From the NCBI GenBank assembly GCA_030743445.1, contig JASLSL010000306.1, positions 1-7,621 of the forward strand: DNA of 7,621 nt. Reading direction: 5' to 3'. Shown here in pieces: positions 1 through 5,830 of the stretch. The position numbers and the translations under genes are program-made. A model generated the notes under the pieces. It did no database searches. It saw only the letters and a list, made by a program, of their open reading frames with translations, and had not been told where the DNA came from. The first letter of the stretch is position 1. Each line of letters begins with the position of its first letter. This DNA is from Alphaproteobacteria bacterium. GTDB lineage: Bacteria; Pseudomonadota; Alphaproteobacteria; UBA8366.

Positions 1-71
1 CATCCGGGGTTTCGAATGGCCGCGAGGGCGACCTCGCGGTCGCGTTCGGTGAATATCGGCGGCATGTACAT
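1..71 (-). CDS. PaiB-like FMN-binding protein, N-terminal fragment (partial)
   Basis: Reading leftward from the ATG at 71-69 gives 23 codons before the window ends: MYMPPIFTERDREVALAAIR followed by NPG. The opening MYxPPxF and the acidic/basic stretch after it are typical of the N-terminus of PaiB-type FMN-binding 'negative transcriptional regulator' proteins, which have a split-barrel flavin fold related to pyridoxamine 5'-phosphate oxidase. A strong Shine-Dalgarno GGAGG sits 6 nt upstream of the ATG, supporting this start over the in-frame ATG two codons later. The gene starts 122 nt beyond the sdhB stop on the same strand, so it may be co-transcribed or independent; I see no clear terminator or promoter between them. 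Only the first residues are visible, so the family call rests on a short signature and the flavin-binding part is outside the window. Confidence 0.55.
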   Translation of the reverse strand, partial: MYMPPIFTERDREVALAAIRNPG

Positions 72-193
72 GGCCGGCCTCCGGTCGTTTGTGAATTGGG
101 CCCGCGGGTTAGGCGAGAAACGGAGGTTTCGAAAGGACCAATTCGCGCGCGCCGAAGGGGTCCAAGCGGAACCAACCCTGGCCGAGCCCCGCC

Positions 194-973
194 CTAACCC
201 TGGCGCTGCACCATCAATTTCTTGATCTCGGCGATCGCCTTCGCCGGATTGAGGTTCTTCGGGCAGGTCTGGGTGCAGTTCATGATGGTGTGGCAGCGAA
301 ACAGGCGGAACGGGTCCTCGAGCGCGTCGAGCCGCTCGCCGGTGTGGTCGTCGCGGGAATCAACGATCCAGCGGTAGGCCTGCAACAGGATCGCCGGCCC
401 GAGATAGCGCTCCGCATTCCACCAATAGCTCGGGCAGCTCGTGGTGCACGAGAAGCAGAGAATGCACTCGTACAGGCCGTCGAGCTCCTTGCGCTCGTCG
501 GGCGACTGCAGGCGCTCGCGGTCGGGCGGCCGCGATTCGGTCTTGATCCAGGGCTCGATCGCCGAGAGTTGCGCGTAGGCGTCGTTCAGGTCGGGCACCA
601 GGTCCCTGACCACCTGCATATGCGGCAACGGGTAGACTTTGACGTCGCCCTTGACGTCGGCGATCGCCTTGGTGCAGGCGAGCGTGTTGGTGCCGTCGAT
701 GTTCATCGCGCACGACCCGCACACCCCCTCGCGGCACGAGCGCCGGAAGGTCACCGTCGCATCGACCTCGTCCTTGATCTTGATCAGCGCGTCGAGGACC
801 ATCGCGCCGCAATTGTCGAGGTCGATGGTGAAACTGTCCATGCGCGGATTCTCGCCGTCGTCGGCCGACCAGCGATAGACCCGGAAGGTCTTGGTGTTGG
901 TGGCGCCGTCGGGGGCGGGATGGCTTTTGCCTTTGCCGACCTTGGAATTCTTGGGGAGGGTGAATTCGACCAT
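194..973 (-). CDS. sdhB: Succinate dehydrogenase iron-sulfur subunit
   Basis: The 259-residue iron-sulfur subunit of complex II carries electrons from the flavin in SdhA to the membrane quinone site. All cluster ligands are visible. The N-terminal plant-ferredoxin-like domain has 2Fe-2S ligands C80, C85, C88 and C100 (RRSCREGVCGSCAMN, then LAC). The C-terminal domain has C170, C173, C176 and C237 for the 4Fe-4S cluster, and C180, C227 and C233 for the 3Fe-4S cluster. The PSYWWN segment after C180 carries the proline and tryptophan that line the quinone pocket in the E. coli enzyme (here P181 and W185). The length is normal for alphaproteobacteria, including the roughly 25-residue N-terminal extension. 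The ATG at 973 is chosen because a strong Shine-Dalgarno precedes it; the frame stays open further upstream, but there it only overlaps sdhA. It is the last gene of sdhCDAB, 8 nt after the sdhA stop. Confidence 0.97.
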   Translation of the reverse strand: MVEFTLPKNSKVGKGKSHPAPDGATNTKTFRVYRWSADDGENPRMDSFTIDLDNCGAMVLDALIKIKDEVDATVTFRRSCREGVCGSCAMNIDGTNTLACTKAIADVKGDVKVYPLPHMQVVRDLVPDLNDAYAQLSAIEPWIKTESRPPDRERLQSPDERKELDGLYECILCFSCTTSCPSYWWNAERYLGPAILLQAYRWIVDSRDDHTGERLDALEDPFRLFRCHTIMNCTQTCPKNLNPAKAIAEIKKLMVQRQG

Positions 974-984
974 ATCCTCTCCTA
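974..984 (-). promoter_or_regulatory. sdhB ribosome binding site embedded in the sdhA stop
   Basis: The minus-strand string TAGGAGAGGAT lies directly before the sdhB ATG. Its TAG is the sdhA stop codon, and the overlapping AGGAGAGG is a strong Shine-Dalgarno. A ribosome terminating on sdhA therefore sits on the sdhB initiation site. This favours translational coupling of the two catalytic subunits and fixes the sdhB start at 973. Confidence 0.8.
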
Positions 985-2769
985 ATACACCCGGGCCTTC
1001 GGCGGGAAGGTCTGCACGTCGTTGGTCATGGTATTGAGATTGACGTCGCGGTATTCGAACGTCACCTCGCCGGTGTCGTTGCACCAGGCGAGCGTGTGCT
1101 TCATCCAATCTTCGTCGTCGCGCTCGGGGAAGTCCTCGCGCGCATGGGCGCCGCGCGATTCCTCGCGGTTGACCGCCGATCGGATGGTCGTCACCGCCTG
1201 GTACATCAAATTGTCGAGCTCGAGCGTCTCGGCAAGGTCGGAATTCCAGATCATCGAGCGGTCCGAAACCCGAAGGTCGTCACGCTTCTGCCACGCCTGG
1301 TCCATCAGCCCGGCGCCCTCGCCGAGAATCTCGCCGGTGCGGAACACGGCGCAATGGTTCTGCATGATCCGCTGCATCTCGAGCCGGAGCTCGGCCGTCG
1401 AGGTGCCGCCGTCGGCGTGGCGCGTCTTGTCGAGCCAGGCGATCGTCGCCTCGCCGGCGCCATTGGACAGCGGCCGGACCGCACCGCCGGGATCGAGGAT
1501 CTCGCCGCAGCGAATCGCGGCCGAGCGGCCGAACACCACCAGGTCGAGGAGCGAATTCGAGCCGAGCCGGTTGGCGCCATGCACCGAAACGCAAGCCGCC
1601 TCGCCGATCGCCATCAGCCCCGGCACCGTGCCAACGCTGCCGTTCGCCTTGGTCAGCGCCTCGCCCTGATAGTTGGTCGGAATGCCGCCCATGTTGTAAT
1701 GGCAGGTCGGGATCACCGGGATCGGTTCCTTGGTCACGTCGACGCTGGCGAAGATGCGCGCCGATTCGGAAATCCCGGGCAGGCGCTCCTCCAGAAGATC
1801 GGCGTCGAGGTGCTCCAGGTGCAAGTTGATGTGGTCCTTTTCGGGGCCGACCCCGCGGCCTTCGCGAATCTCGATGGTCATCGAGCGGCTGACCACGTCG
1901 CGGCTCGCCAAATCCTTGGCCGACGGCGCATAGCGCTCCATGAAGCGCTCGCCCTCGGAATTGGTCAGGTACCCGCCCTCGCCGCGCGAGCCCTCGGTGA
2001 TCAGACAGCCCGAGCCGTAGATTCCGGTCGGATGGAACTGCACGAACTCCATGTCCTGCAGCGGCAGACCAGCGCGCTGCACCATGCCGCCACCGTCGCC
2101 GGTACAGGTATGCGCCGAGGTGCACGAGAAATAGGCCCGGCCATAGCCGCCGGTCGCCAGGATCACCGTATTCGCGGCGTAGCGGTGGATCGTGCCGTCG
2201 TCGAGGTTCCAGGCGATGACGCCGCGACAGACGCCGTCGTCGTCCATGATCAGGTCGAGGGCGAAGTATTCGATGAAGAATTCGACCTGGTGCTTGATCG
2301 ATTGCTGGTAGAGCGCGTGCAGCATGGCGTGGCCGGTTCGGTCGGCCGCGGCGCAGGTGCGCTGGGCGATGCCCTCGCCGTAGTTCATGGTCATGCCGCC
2401 GAACGGGCGCTGGTAGATCTTGCCCTCCTCGGTGCGGCTGAACGGCACGCCGTAGTGTTCGAGCTCGATGATCGCGGGCACCGCCTCGCGGCACATGTAC
2501 TCGATCGAATCCTGGTCGCCGAGCCAGTCGGAGCCCTTGACCGTGTCGTACATGTGCCAGCGCCAGTCGTCCTCGCCCATGTTGCCGAGCGAGGCCGAGA
2601 TGCCGCCCTGGGCCGCGACCGTGTGGCTGCGGGTCGGGAACACCTTGGTGATGCAGGCGGTCTTGAGCCCGGCCTCGGCGAGGCCGACCGTCGCGCGCAG
2701 GCCGGCGCCGCCGGCCCCGACCACGACGACGTCGTAGCTATGGTCGATGTATTCGTATGCCTGTGCCAT
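982..2769 (-). CDS. sdhA: Succinate dehydrogenase flavoprotein subunit
   Basis: The 595-residue catalytic subunit oxidises succinate to fumarate and passes electrons to SdhB, on the cytoplasmic face of the inner membrane. The FAD-binding Rossmann motif is at residues 14-25 (VVVVGAGGAGLR). The RSHTVAAQGG motif at 47-56 supplies H49, the expected covalent flavin histidine. Active-site elements follow: the HPTG block at H246, the SRDVVSR segment with R290 as the likely proton-shuttle arginine, H357 in HYNMGG, and R401 in HGANRLGSNSLLD. The C-terminal helical and capping region is complete, and the length is standard. The start at MAQAYEY (2769) is chosen because GGAGG lies 9 nt upstream and homologues begin close to the Rossmann fold; the longer open frame upstream only shadows sdhD. 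It begins 5 nt after the sdhD stop and ends 8 nt before sdhB. Nothing is truncated or missing. Confidence 0.98.
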   Translation of the reverse strand: MAQAYEYIDHSYDVVVVGAGGAGLRATVGLAEAGLKTACITKVFPTRSHTVAAQGGISASLGNMGEDDWRWHMYDTVKGSDWLGDQDSIEYMCREAVPAIIELEHYGVPFSRTEEGKIYQRPFGGMTMNYGEGIAQRTCAAADRTGHAMLHALYQQSIKHQVEFFIEYFALDLIMDDDGVCRGVIAWNLDDGTIHRYAANTVILATGGYGRAYFSCTSAHTCTGDGGGMVQRAGLPLQDMEFVQFHPTGIYGSGCLITEGSRGEGGYLTNSEGERFMERYAPSAKDLASRDVVSRSMTIEIREGRGVGPEKDHINLHLEHLDADLLEERLPGISESARIFASVDVTKEPIPVIPTCHYNMGGIPTNYQGEALTKANGSVGTVPGLMAIGEAACVSVHGANRLGSNSLLDLVVFGRSAAIRCGEILDPGGAVRPLSNGAGEATIAWLDKTRHADGGTSTAELRLEMQRIMQNHCAVFRTGEILGEGAGLMDQAWQKRDDLRVSDRSMIWNSDLAETLELDNLMYQAVTTIRSAVNREESRGAHAREDFPERDDEDWMKHTLAWCNDTGEVTFEYRDVNLNTMTNDVQTFPPKARVY

Positions 2770-2774
2770 CGCCC

Positions 2775-3155
2775 TCAGCCTCCGAATGATACCTTGAGGA
2801 CCGCAACGCCGCAGGCCACGGCCAAGCCGAACGATGCCAGCTTCTCGACGATCACCATGGTGATCTTCAGGCCCTCGGCGTGGATGTAGTCCTCGATCAT
2901 CACTTGCAGGCCGAGCTGCATGTGGTGGAACGTCGCGACGATCAGCAACAGCATCAGGATCGCGTTGAGCGGCGTTTGCAGCCACGCCACCGCGGTCGCA
3001 TGGTCGGCGCCGGTCAACCCGACAAGGGCGACGACGAACCACAGGGTCAGCGGGATCAGCGCCACCGCGGTGATCCGTTCCATCCACCAGTGGTGAAGGC
3101 CGGACTTGGCGGAACCGAGCCCTCGGGCGCGGCCGATCGGCGTACGCAGGCTCAT
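2775..3155 (-). CDS. sdhD: Succinate dehydrogenase membrane anchor subunit
   Basis: This 126-residue hydrophobic anchor, with SdhC, holds the catalytic dimer to the inner membrane, binds heme b and forms the quinone site. The N-terminus carries the signature RGLGSAKSGLHHWWMER, typical of alphaproteobacterial SdhD. Three membrane segments are seen at about residues 28-48, 62-83 and 98-122. The FHHMQLGLQVMIEDY segment contains H78, the probable heme ligand, 11 residues before D89-Y90. These correspond in spacing to H71 and D82-Y83 of the E. coli protein, where the tyrosine contacts ubiquinone. The start at 3155 has GGGAG 7 nt upstream and overlaps the sdhC stop by one base (TGATG), a coupling arrangement. 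A longer open frame upstream is only the shadow of sdhC. Confidence 0.95.
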   Translation of the reverse strand: MSLRTPIGRARGLGSAKSGLHHWWMERITAVALIPLTLWFVVALVGLTGADHATAVAWLQTPLNAILMLLLIVATFHHMQLGLQVMIEDYIHAEGLKITMVIVEKLASFGLAVACGVAVLKVSFGG

Positions 3156-3550
3156 CACAACGCTCCCATCGCCATGTAGCCGGCGACCCAGGCGGCCACC
3201 GTCAACACCACCGAGGCCAAGGCCACGACGTAGCCCGAGGCCCGCGCCACCGGCAATTCCAGGCCGCGTCCGGTATCCCAGACCAGATGCCGAATTCCGT
3301 TGCACAGGTGATAGAACAGCGCCCAGGTCCAGCCGAGCAGCAAGAGCCGCCCGATCCACGACGCCATGACGGTCTGCACGGTGAGGAAGCTCGTCGACCC
3401 GTCGGCCATCGCCACGAGCCACCAGACCATGAGCAGGGTCCCAGCGGCGAGTCCGACCCCGGTCATCCGGTGTACGATGGACAGCGCCATCGTCCATTCG
3501 AATTTGTATACCTGAAGATGCGGCGACAGCGGTCTATTGCCCGTGCTCAT
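3155..3550 (-). CDS. sdhC: Succinate dehydrogenase cytochrome b556 subunit
   Basis: The 131-residue cytochrome b subunit of complex II opens with RPLSPHLQVY and SIVHRMTG, the family signature. S24 and R28 match residues near the quinone site in the E. coli enzyme. The second membrane segment ends in FYHLCNGIRHLVWD, with H81 as the expected axial ligand of heme b. Membrane segments are at about 31-49, 66-86 and 106-128. The ATG at 3550 has a purine-rich Shine-Dalgarno (AAAGGGGG) just upstream, and the protein then starts at the usual distance from RPLSPHL. Upstream in-frame ATG and GTG codons are not supported by ribosome sites. It is the first gene of the operon, so its leader controls all four sdh genes; that leader contains several symmetric elements. 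Confidence 0.96.
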   Translation of the reverse strand: MSTGNRPLSPHLQVYKFEWTMALSIVHRMTGVGLAAGTLLMVWWLVAMADGSTSFLTVQTVMASWIGRLLLLGWTWALFYHLCNGIRHLVWDTGRGLELPVARASGYVVALASVVLTVAAWVAGYMAMGAL

Positions 3551-3584
3551 CCGACCCCCTTTGCGGCCCCAAATGCACATGCGC

Positions 3585-3623
3585 CTCGATATCGAGCGGA
3601 CCACCGTCCGAACTCGGACCACC
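3585..3623. promoter_or_regulatory. Symmetric elements in the sdhC leader (possible operator)
   Basis: Three overlapping symmetries lie 35-73 bp upstream of the sdhC start. CTCGATATCGAG at 3585-3596 is a perfect 12-bp palindrome. GTCCGA/TCGGAC at 3606-3619 is an interrupted palindrome with a 2-bp centre. The 9-mer CGGACCACC occurs directly repeated at 3597-3605 and 3615-3623, 18 bp apart. Such an array suits a dimeric regulator or an mRNA leader hairpin controlling sdhCDAB. No known regulator motif is recognised, so the function is inferred. Confidence 0.4.
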
Positions 3624-3637
3624 CATCCACCGCATTT

Positions 3638-3666
3638 GGCTTAGACCGCTTTTCGTTTCCAGTCAA
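3638..3666 (-). promoter_or_regulatory. Possible sdhCDAB promoter
   Basis: On the minus strand a good -35 hexamer, TTGACT (3666-3661), is followed after 17 bp by TAAGCC (3643-3638), a poor -10 that keeps only the first bases of the consensus. The predicted start of transcription would be near 3631, giving a leader of about 80 nt that includes the palindromes at 3585-3623. The position and spacing are plausible for the operon promoter, but the -10 is weak. Confidence 0.3.
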
Positions 3667-3824
3667 TGTTCGGACACCGGCGACTCGGGCGGGACGGCGG
3701 TGCGGAATTTCGGAATTTATGGGGAAATGGCGACGGGTCGCCGGTCGGTTGCGGGTCCGGGTCCGGAACGTCTCGGCAACGCGGCGAGATCGAAGATCAC
3801 GCTAAGTATTTACGAAGGAATGAT

Positions 3825-3924
3825 TGTGGATAACACTGTGGAAAAATTGTGCGCGTTCTGTGAAGCGAAGGAGTTTTATACACAAGTTTTTTCGTTTCAT
3901 TGTTGTTTTATTATGGACTTAAAT
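3825..3924. other. AT-rich island with DnaA-box cluster (candidate origin or DnaA-regulated site)
   Basis: Two exact matches to the DnaA-box consensus TTATNCACA are present: TGTGGATAA at 3825-3833 (TTATCCACA on the minus strand) and TTATACACA at 3876-3884 on the plus strand. A third 9-mer, TGTGGAAAA at 3837-3845, differs by one base and starts 12 bp after the first box. Immediately beside them, 3885-3925 is T-rich with only 9 G or C in 41 bases, far below the surrounding DNA; it resembles a DNA unwinding element. Clustered boxes plus an adjacent AT-rich stretch in a non-coding region are the usual hallmarks of a bacterial replication origin. DnaA control of a promoter is an alternative. Against oriC, no dnaA, hemE or parAB gene is in view, and all genes on both sides point the same way. 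Confidence 0.4.
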
Positions 3925-4707
3925 TCCGCCCAAGCTGACGATATTTGCCGGTACGTGGAAGCGCTGGGGCGTTCGCCGCCGCTGAAACGGCGGATCGTTT
4001 CACTGCCTTCGGGTCGGTGATCGGTCATCCAATTGGCGGCGGAAACTCTCCGGAAATTCGGTCGGTCCTTCGGGTCCGACTGAATTTGGCTCCGGCGACG
4101 GCTCGGCCTAACGGTCGGTGCCGCCGCGATCGGGGTTTCGCATCGCCGGCGCGTGCTGTCCGGCACTCGCCCCCATTCGGGCGTGGGCCGGGCGACGGGC
4201 CGGTCGAGCGACCTTCCGCGCCCTCCTTCGGTTCTGCGGAACCCTAGCGGGGCGTCGACCGGGGTGGGGTCTTGAGAATAGGCGCCATACGGCTGGGATC
4301 GGCGGACCTCCGTCCGGAGGACCCGCAGAACCGGAGGGACGAGGTTCGCGTCCGTGTCGTGGCGCCGCCGGATTTCTCCCTGTGCCCGGCGGCACATGGG
4401 AAGACCGACGCCCGCGGGTGGCGGAATTTCCAGCCGATCGGCGGCCCCTCGCGGGGGCGTGGATCGCAGGAAGTGGACGCGGACCAACTGTTCGATGCGA
4501 GACCGCCGCGACACGACGTCGCTGCCTCGGGAGCGGCGAAACCCGACCGCCGACCGCAGTGCTTCTGCCAGGGTGCCTGTCGGTTAGGCGGAAGGGCGTG
4601 CGGGAGCCCGCATTCACGGACCGGGAGCCAGGCGGCTCCGGAGGCGTCGGGCGTGTCCCTGCCCAAATCGCTGGCCAGCCCAGCGGTCCCAGGGTTCGCA
4701 CCCGACG
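3925..4707. other. GC-rich hairpin-dense non-coding block
   Basis: No convincing gene is seen on either strand. Long open frames exist in several registers, but their products are arginine- and proline-rich, low-complexity and mutually overlapping, as expected for GC-rich non-coding DNA. The block is rich in short inverted repeats: 3976-3993, 4202-4213, 4230-4243, 4304-4323 (8-nt arms, one mismatch), 4444-4458, 4599-4612 and 4624-4639, besides the long hairpin at 4054-4087. Short direct repeats also occur: GGTCGGT at 4012, 4060 and 4113 (also at 3743, just outside), and CCTTCGGGTC at 4006 and 4067. I checked for signatures of RNase P RNA, SRP RNA, tmRNA and tRNA and found none. It could be a structured RNA, part of an origin region, or decayed sequence. 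Confidence 0.45.
4054..4087. repeat. Long imperfect hairpin with TTCG loop
   Basis: Arms AAATTCGGTCGGTCC (4054-4068) and GGTCCGACTGAATTT (4073-4087) pair over 15 positions, with 13 Watson-Crick pairs, one G-T and one T-T mismatch, closed by TTCG. Read as plus-strand RNA the loop is C(UUCG)G, an unusually stable tetraloop; minus-strand RNA would have CGAA instead. There is no T-run after the stem, so it is not a standard intrinsic terminator. It lies more than 500 bp from either flanking gene. Confidence 0.6.
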
Positions 4708-4758
4708 TCTTCTTTTTACACTGAAACTTGAACGAAAGACAACGAAACCTTTGAGTTT

Positions 4759-4788
4759 TATTTCAAGATATTGTCAAACCTTGAAATA
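4759..4788. repeat. 9-bp perfect inverted repeat in AT-rich island
   Basis: TATTTCAAG (4759-4767) and CTTGAAATA (4780-4788) are perfect inverted arms around a 12-bp centre. They lie in an AT-rich island (about 4708-4815), 64 bp beyond the lyase stop codon. Related half-sites occur nearby: CTTGAA at 4727-4732 and TTCAAA at 4802-4807. The stem is AT-rich, so a Rho-independent terminator for the lyase gene is unlikely. A protein-binding site or a weak 3' end structure is possible. Confidence 0.45.
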
Positions 4789-4851
4789 GTCCTCGTTTTG
4801 CTTCAAATATTACTATGCAATGCGATCCCCGCCGCGCGCCGGTACGCCGAT

Positions 4852-5733
4852 TTACCCCGCGGCCTGCAGCGCCGCGATCGCCGCGGCGAGCTCGACCAGG
4901 CGGTGCGCTTCCTCGACGTGAAGGTTCTCGATCAGCTTGCCGTCGACCAGGACCATGCCCTTGCCTTCGGCGGCGGCTTCCCTGTGGGCGGCGATGATGC
5001 GGCGGCTCCATTCGACGTCGCCCGGCGAGGGCGCAAAGACCTCGTTCGCCTCCTCTATGGTTTTGGGGTGGATCAGGGTCTTGCCGTCGAAGCCGAGCTC
5101 GCGGCCTTGCACGCAGGCTTGGGCGAAGCCGTCGGCGTCGGCGAGATCGAGGTGCACGCCGTCGACGATCGCGAGGCCGTAAGCGCGCGCCGCAAGGACA
5201 CAAATGTTGAGGCTGGCGATAAGCGGTAGGCGCATCGGCGTGTGCAGGCAATGCAAATCCTTGGCGAGATCCGATGTCCCCATCACCAGGGCCGCGATCC
5301 GGTCGGAAGACCCGGCGATCTCCTCCGCGTGCAGCACGCCGAGCGCGGTTTCGATCATGCACCAGATCGCCATCTCATGCCGTGCCCTCGCCATCTCCAT
5401 GGCGCGTTCGACCTCGGCGACCGTGGCCTTGCCTTCGACCTTGGGGATCAGAATGGCGTCGGCCGCGGTCTTGGCGATCGCCGCCATGTCGGCGCCGCCC
5501 CATTCGGTCTCGAGCCCGTTGATCCGGACGACCACCTCGCGGCCGCCATAGCCGCCCTCGGCGAGTGCCGCGACGATCTGCTCGCGCGCCTCATCCTTGG
5601 CGGCGGGCGCCACCGCGTCCTCGAGGTCGAGGATCAGGGCGTCGGCCGGCAAGGTCCGCGCCTTCGCCAAGGCACGGGCGTTCGAGCCTGGCATGTAGAG
5701 GACGCTGCGGCGCGGACGGACGGGTGCGGTCAT
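4852..5733 (-). CDS. CitE/malyl-CoA lyase-family CoA-ester lyase
   Basis: The 293-residue protein is a HpcH/HpaI-aldolase-superfamily lyase with a single TIM barrel. Members cleave or condense CoA thioesters such as malyl-CoA, beta-methylmalyl-CoA or citramalyl-CoA, and some hydrolyse malyl-CoA. Recognisable blocks are RRSVLYMPGSN at 8-18, the acidic LILDLEDAV at 33-41, VVVRINGLET with R70 as the likely thioester-binding arginine, ILIPKVE, and MIETALGV with E128. These are followed by MGTSDLAKDL with D155, then KTLIHPKTIEEANEVFAPS near the end. E128 and D155 have the spacing of the Mg2+ ligands in stand-alone CitE proteins. No CitD or CitF partner is present, so this is not a citrate lyase complex. 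It lacks the insertion I recall in Rhodobacter Mcl1, making an Mcl2- or CLYBL-like role equally possible. The ATG at 5733 follows GAGAGAGGA; a TTG 24 nt upstream is less likely. The exact substrate cannot be read from sequence. Confidence 0.88.
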   Translation of the reverse strand: MTAPVRPRRSVLYMPGSNARALAKARTLPADALILDLEDAVAPAAKDEAREQIVAALAEGGYGGREVVVRINGLETEWGGADMAAIAKTAADAILIPKVEGKATVAEVERAMEMARARHEMAIWCMIETALGVLHAEEIAGSSDRIAALVMGTSDLAKDLHCLHTPMRLPLIASLNICVLAARAYGLAIVDGVHLDLADADGFAQACVQGRELGFDGKTLIHPKTIEEANEVFAPSPGDVEWSRRIIAAHREAAAEGKGMVLVDGKLIENLHVEEAHRLVELAAAIAALQAAG

Positions 5734-5802
5734 CTCTATCCTCTCTCGCCAGATCAACTAGAAAGCGCTGCTTTACCGCGGATGGCGGCGGACTATAGCC
5801 AC

Positions 5803-5818
5803 TGCCGCGGTCGCGGCA
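5803..5818 (-). terminator. GC-rich hairpin after the methyltransferase gene (possible weak terminator)
   Basis: TGCCGCG (5803-5809) and CGCGGCA (5812-5818) form a perfect 7-bp inverted repeat with a 2-bp centre. It lies 12 nt beyond the stop of the methyltransferase gene, in the 97-nt gap before the lyase. It could stall or end transcription or protect the 3' end, but no T-run follows, so intrinsic termination is uncertain and readthrough into the lyase is possible. Confidence 0.3.
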
Positions 5819-5830
5819 AAGTCGCCGATG

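Noticed and set aside
101..134. Palindromes CCCGCGGG (101-108) and TTTCGAAA (127-134), plus a GGTTTCGAA repeat at 8 and 125, between sdhB and the PaiB-like gene
   Set aside because: They are short and isolated, and one repeat copy lies inside coding sequence. No arrangement suggests a terminator or operator beyond chance.
16..225. 69-codon plus-strand frame at the left edge
   Set aside because: It is antisense to the PaiB-like start and the sdhB end, and those minus-strand genes have clear signatures and ribosome sites.
1096..2889. Long plus-strand open frame of about 597 codons opposite sdhA
   Set aside because: It lies entirely antisense to a fully conserved sdhA, and its product is a low-complexity, Arg/Ala/His/Val-rich sequence without a recognisable domain. 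This is the usual artefact of high-GC codon bias.
3913..4020. 35-codon plus-strand frame beginning MDLNSAQADDICRYVEALG
   Set aside because: It has no Shine-Dalgarno before the ATG, third-position GC is lower than in neighbouring genes, and there is no recognisable family. The protein-like look is probably chance at the edge of the AT-rich island, though a gene remnant cannot be excluded.
4640..4710. tRNA- or tmRNA-like string with GGGTTCGCACCC
   Set aside because: The GTTC loop resembles a T-arm, but the flanking 5-bp stem does not pair correctly, and no acceptor, anticodon or tag-peptide part is present.
4772..4777. Perfect minus-strand -35 hexamer TTGACA in the AT-rich island
   Set aside because: No acceptable -10 hexamer lies 16-18 bp downstream, and no gene follows within range.
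4118..4789. Plus-strand frame of about 223 codons and overlapping minus-strand frames (3897-4514, 4108-4701) in the intergenic block
   Set aside because: Their products are Arg/Pro/Gly-rich with no motif, they overlap one another on both strands, and none has a good ribosome site with coding-like third-position bias.
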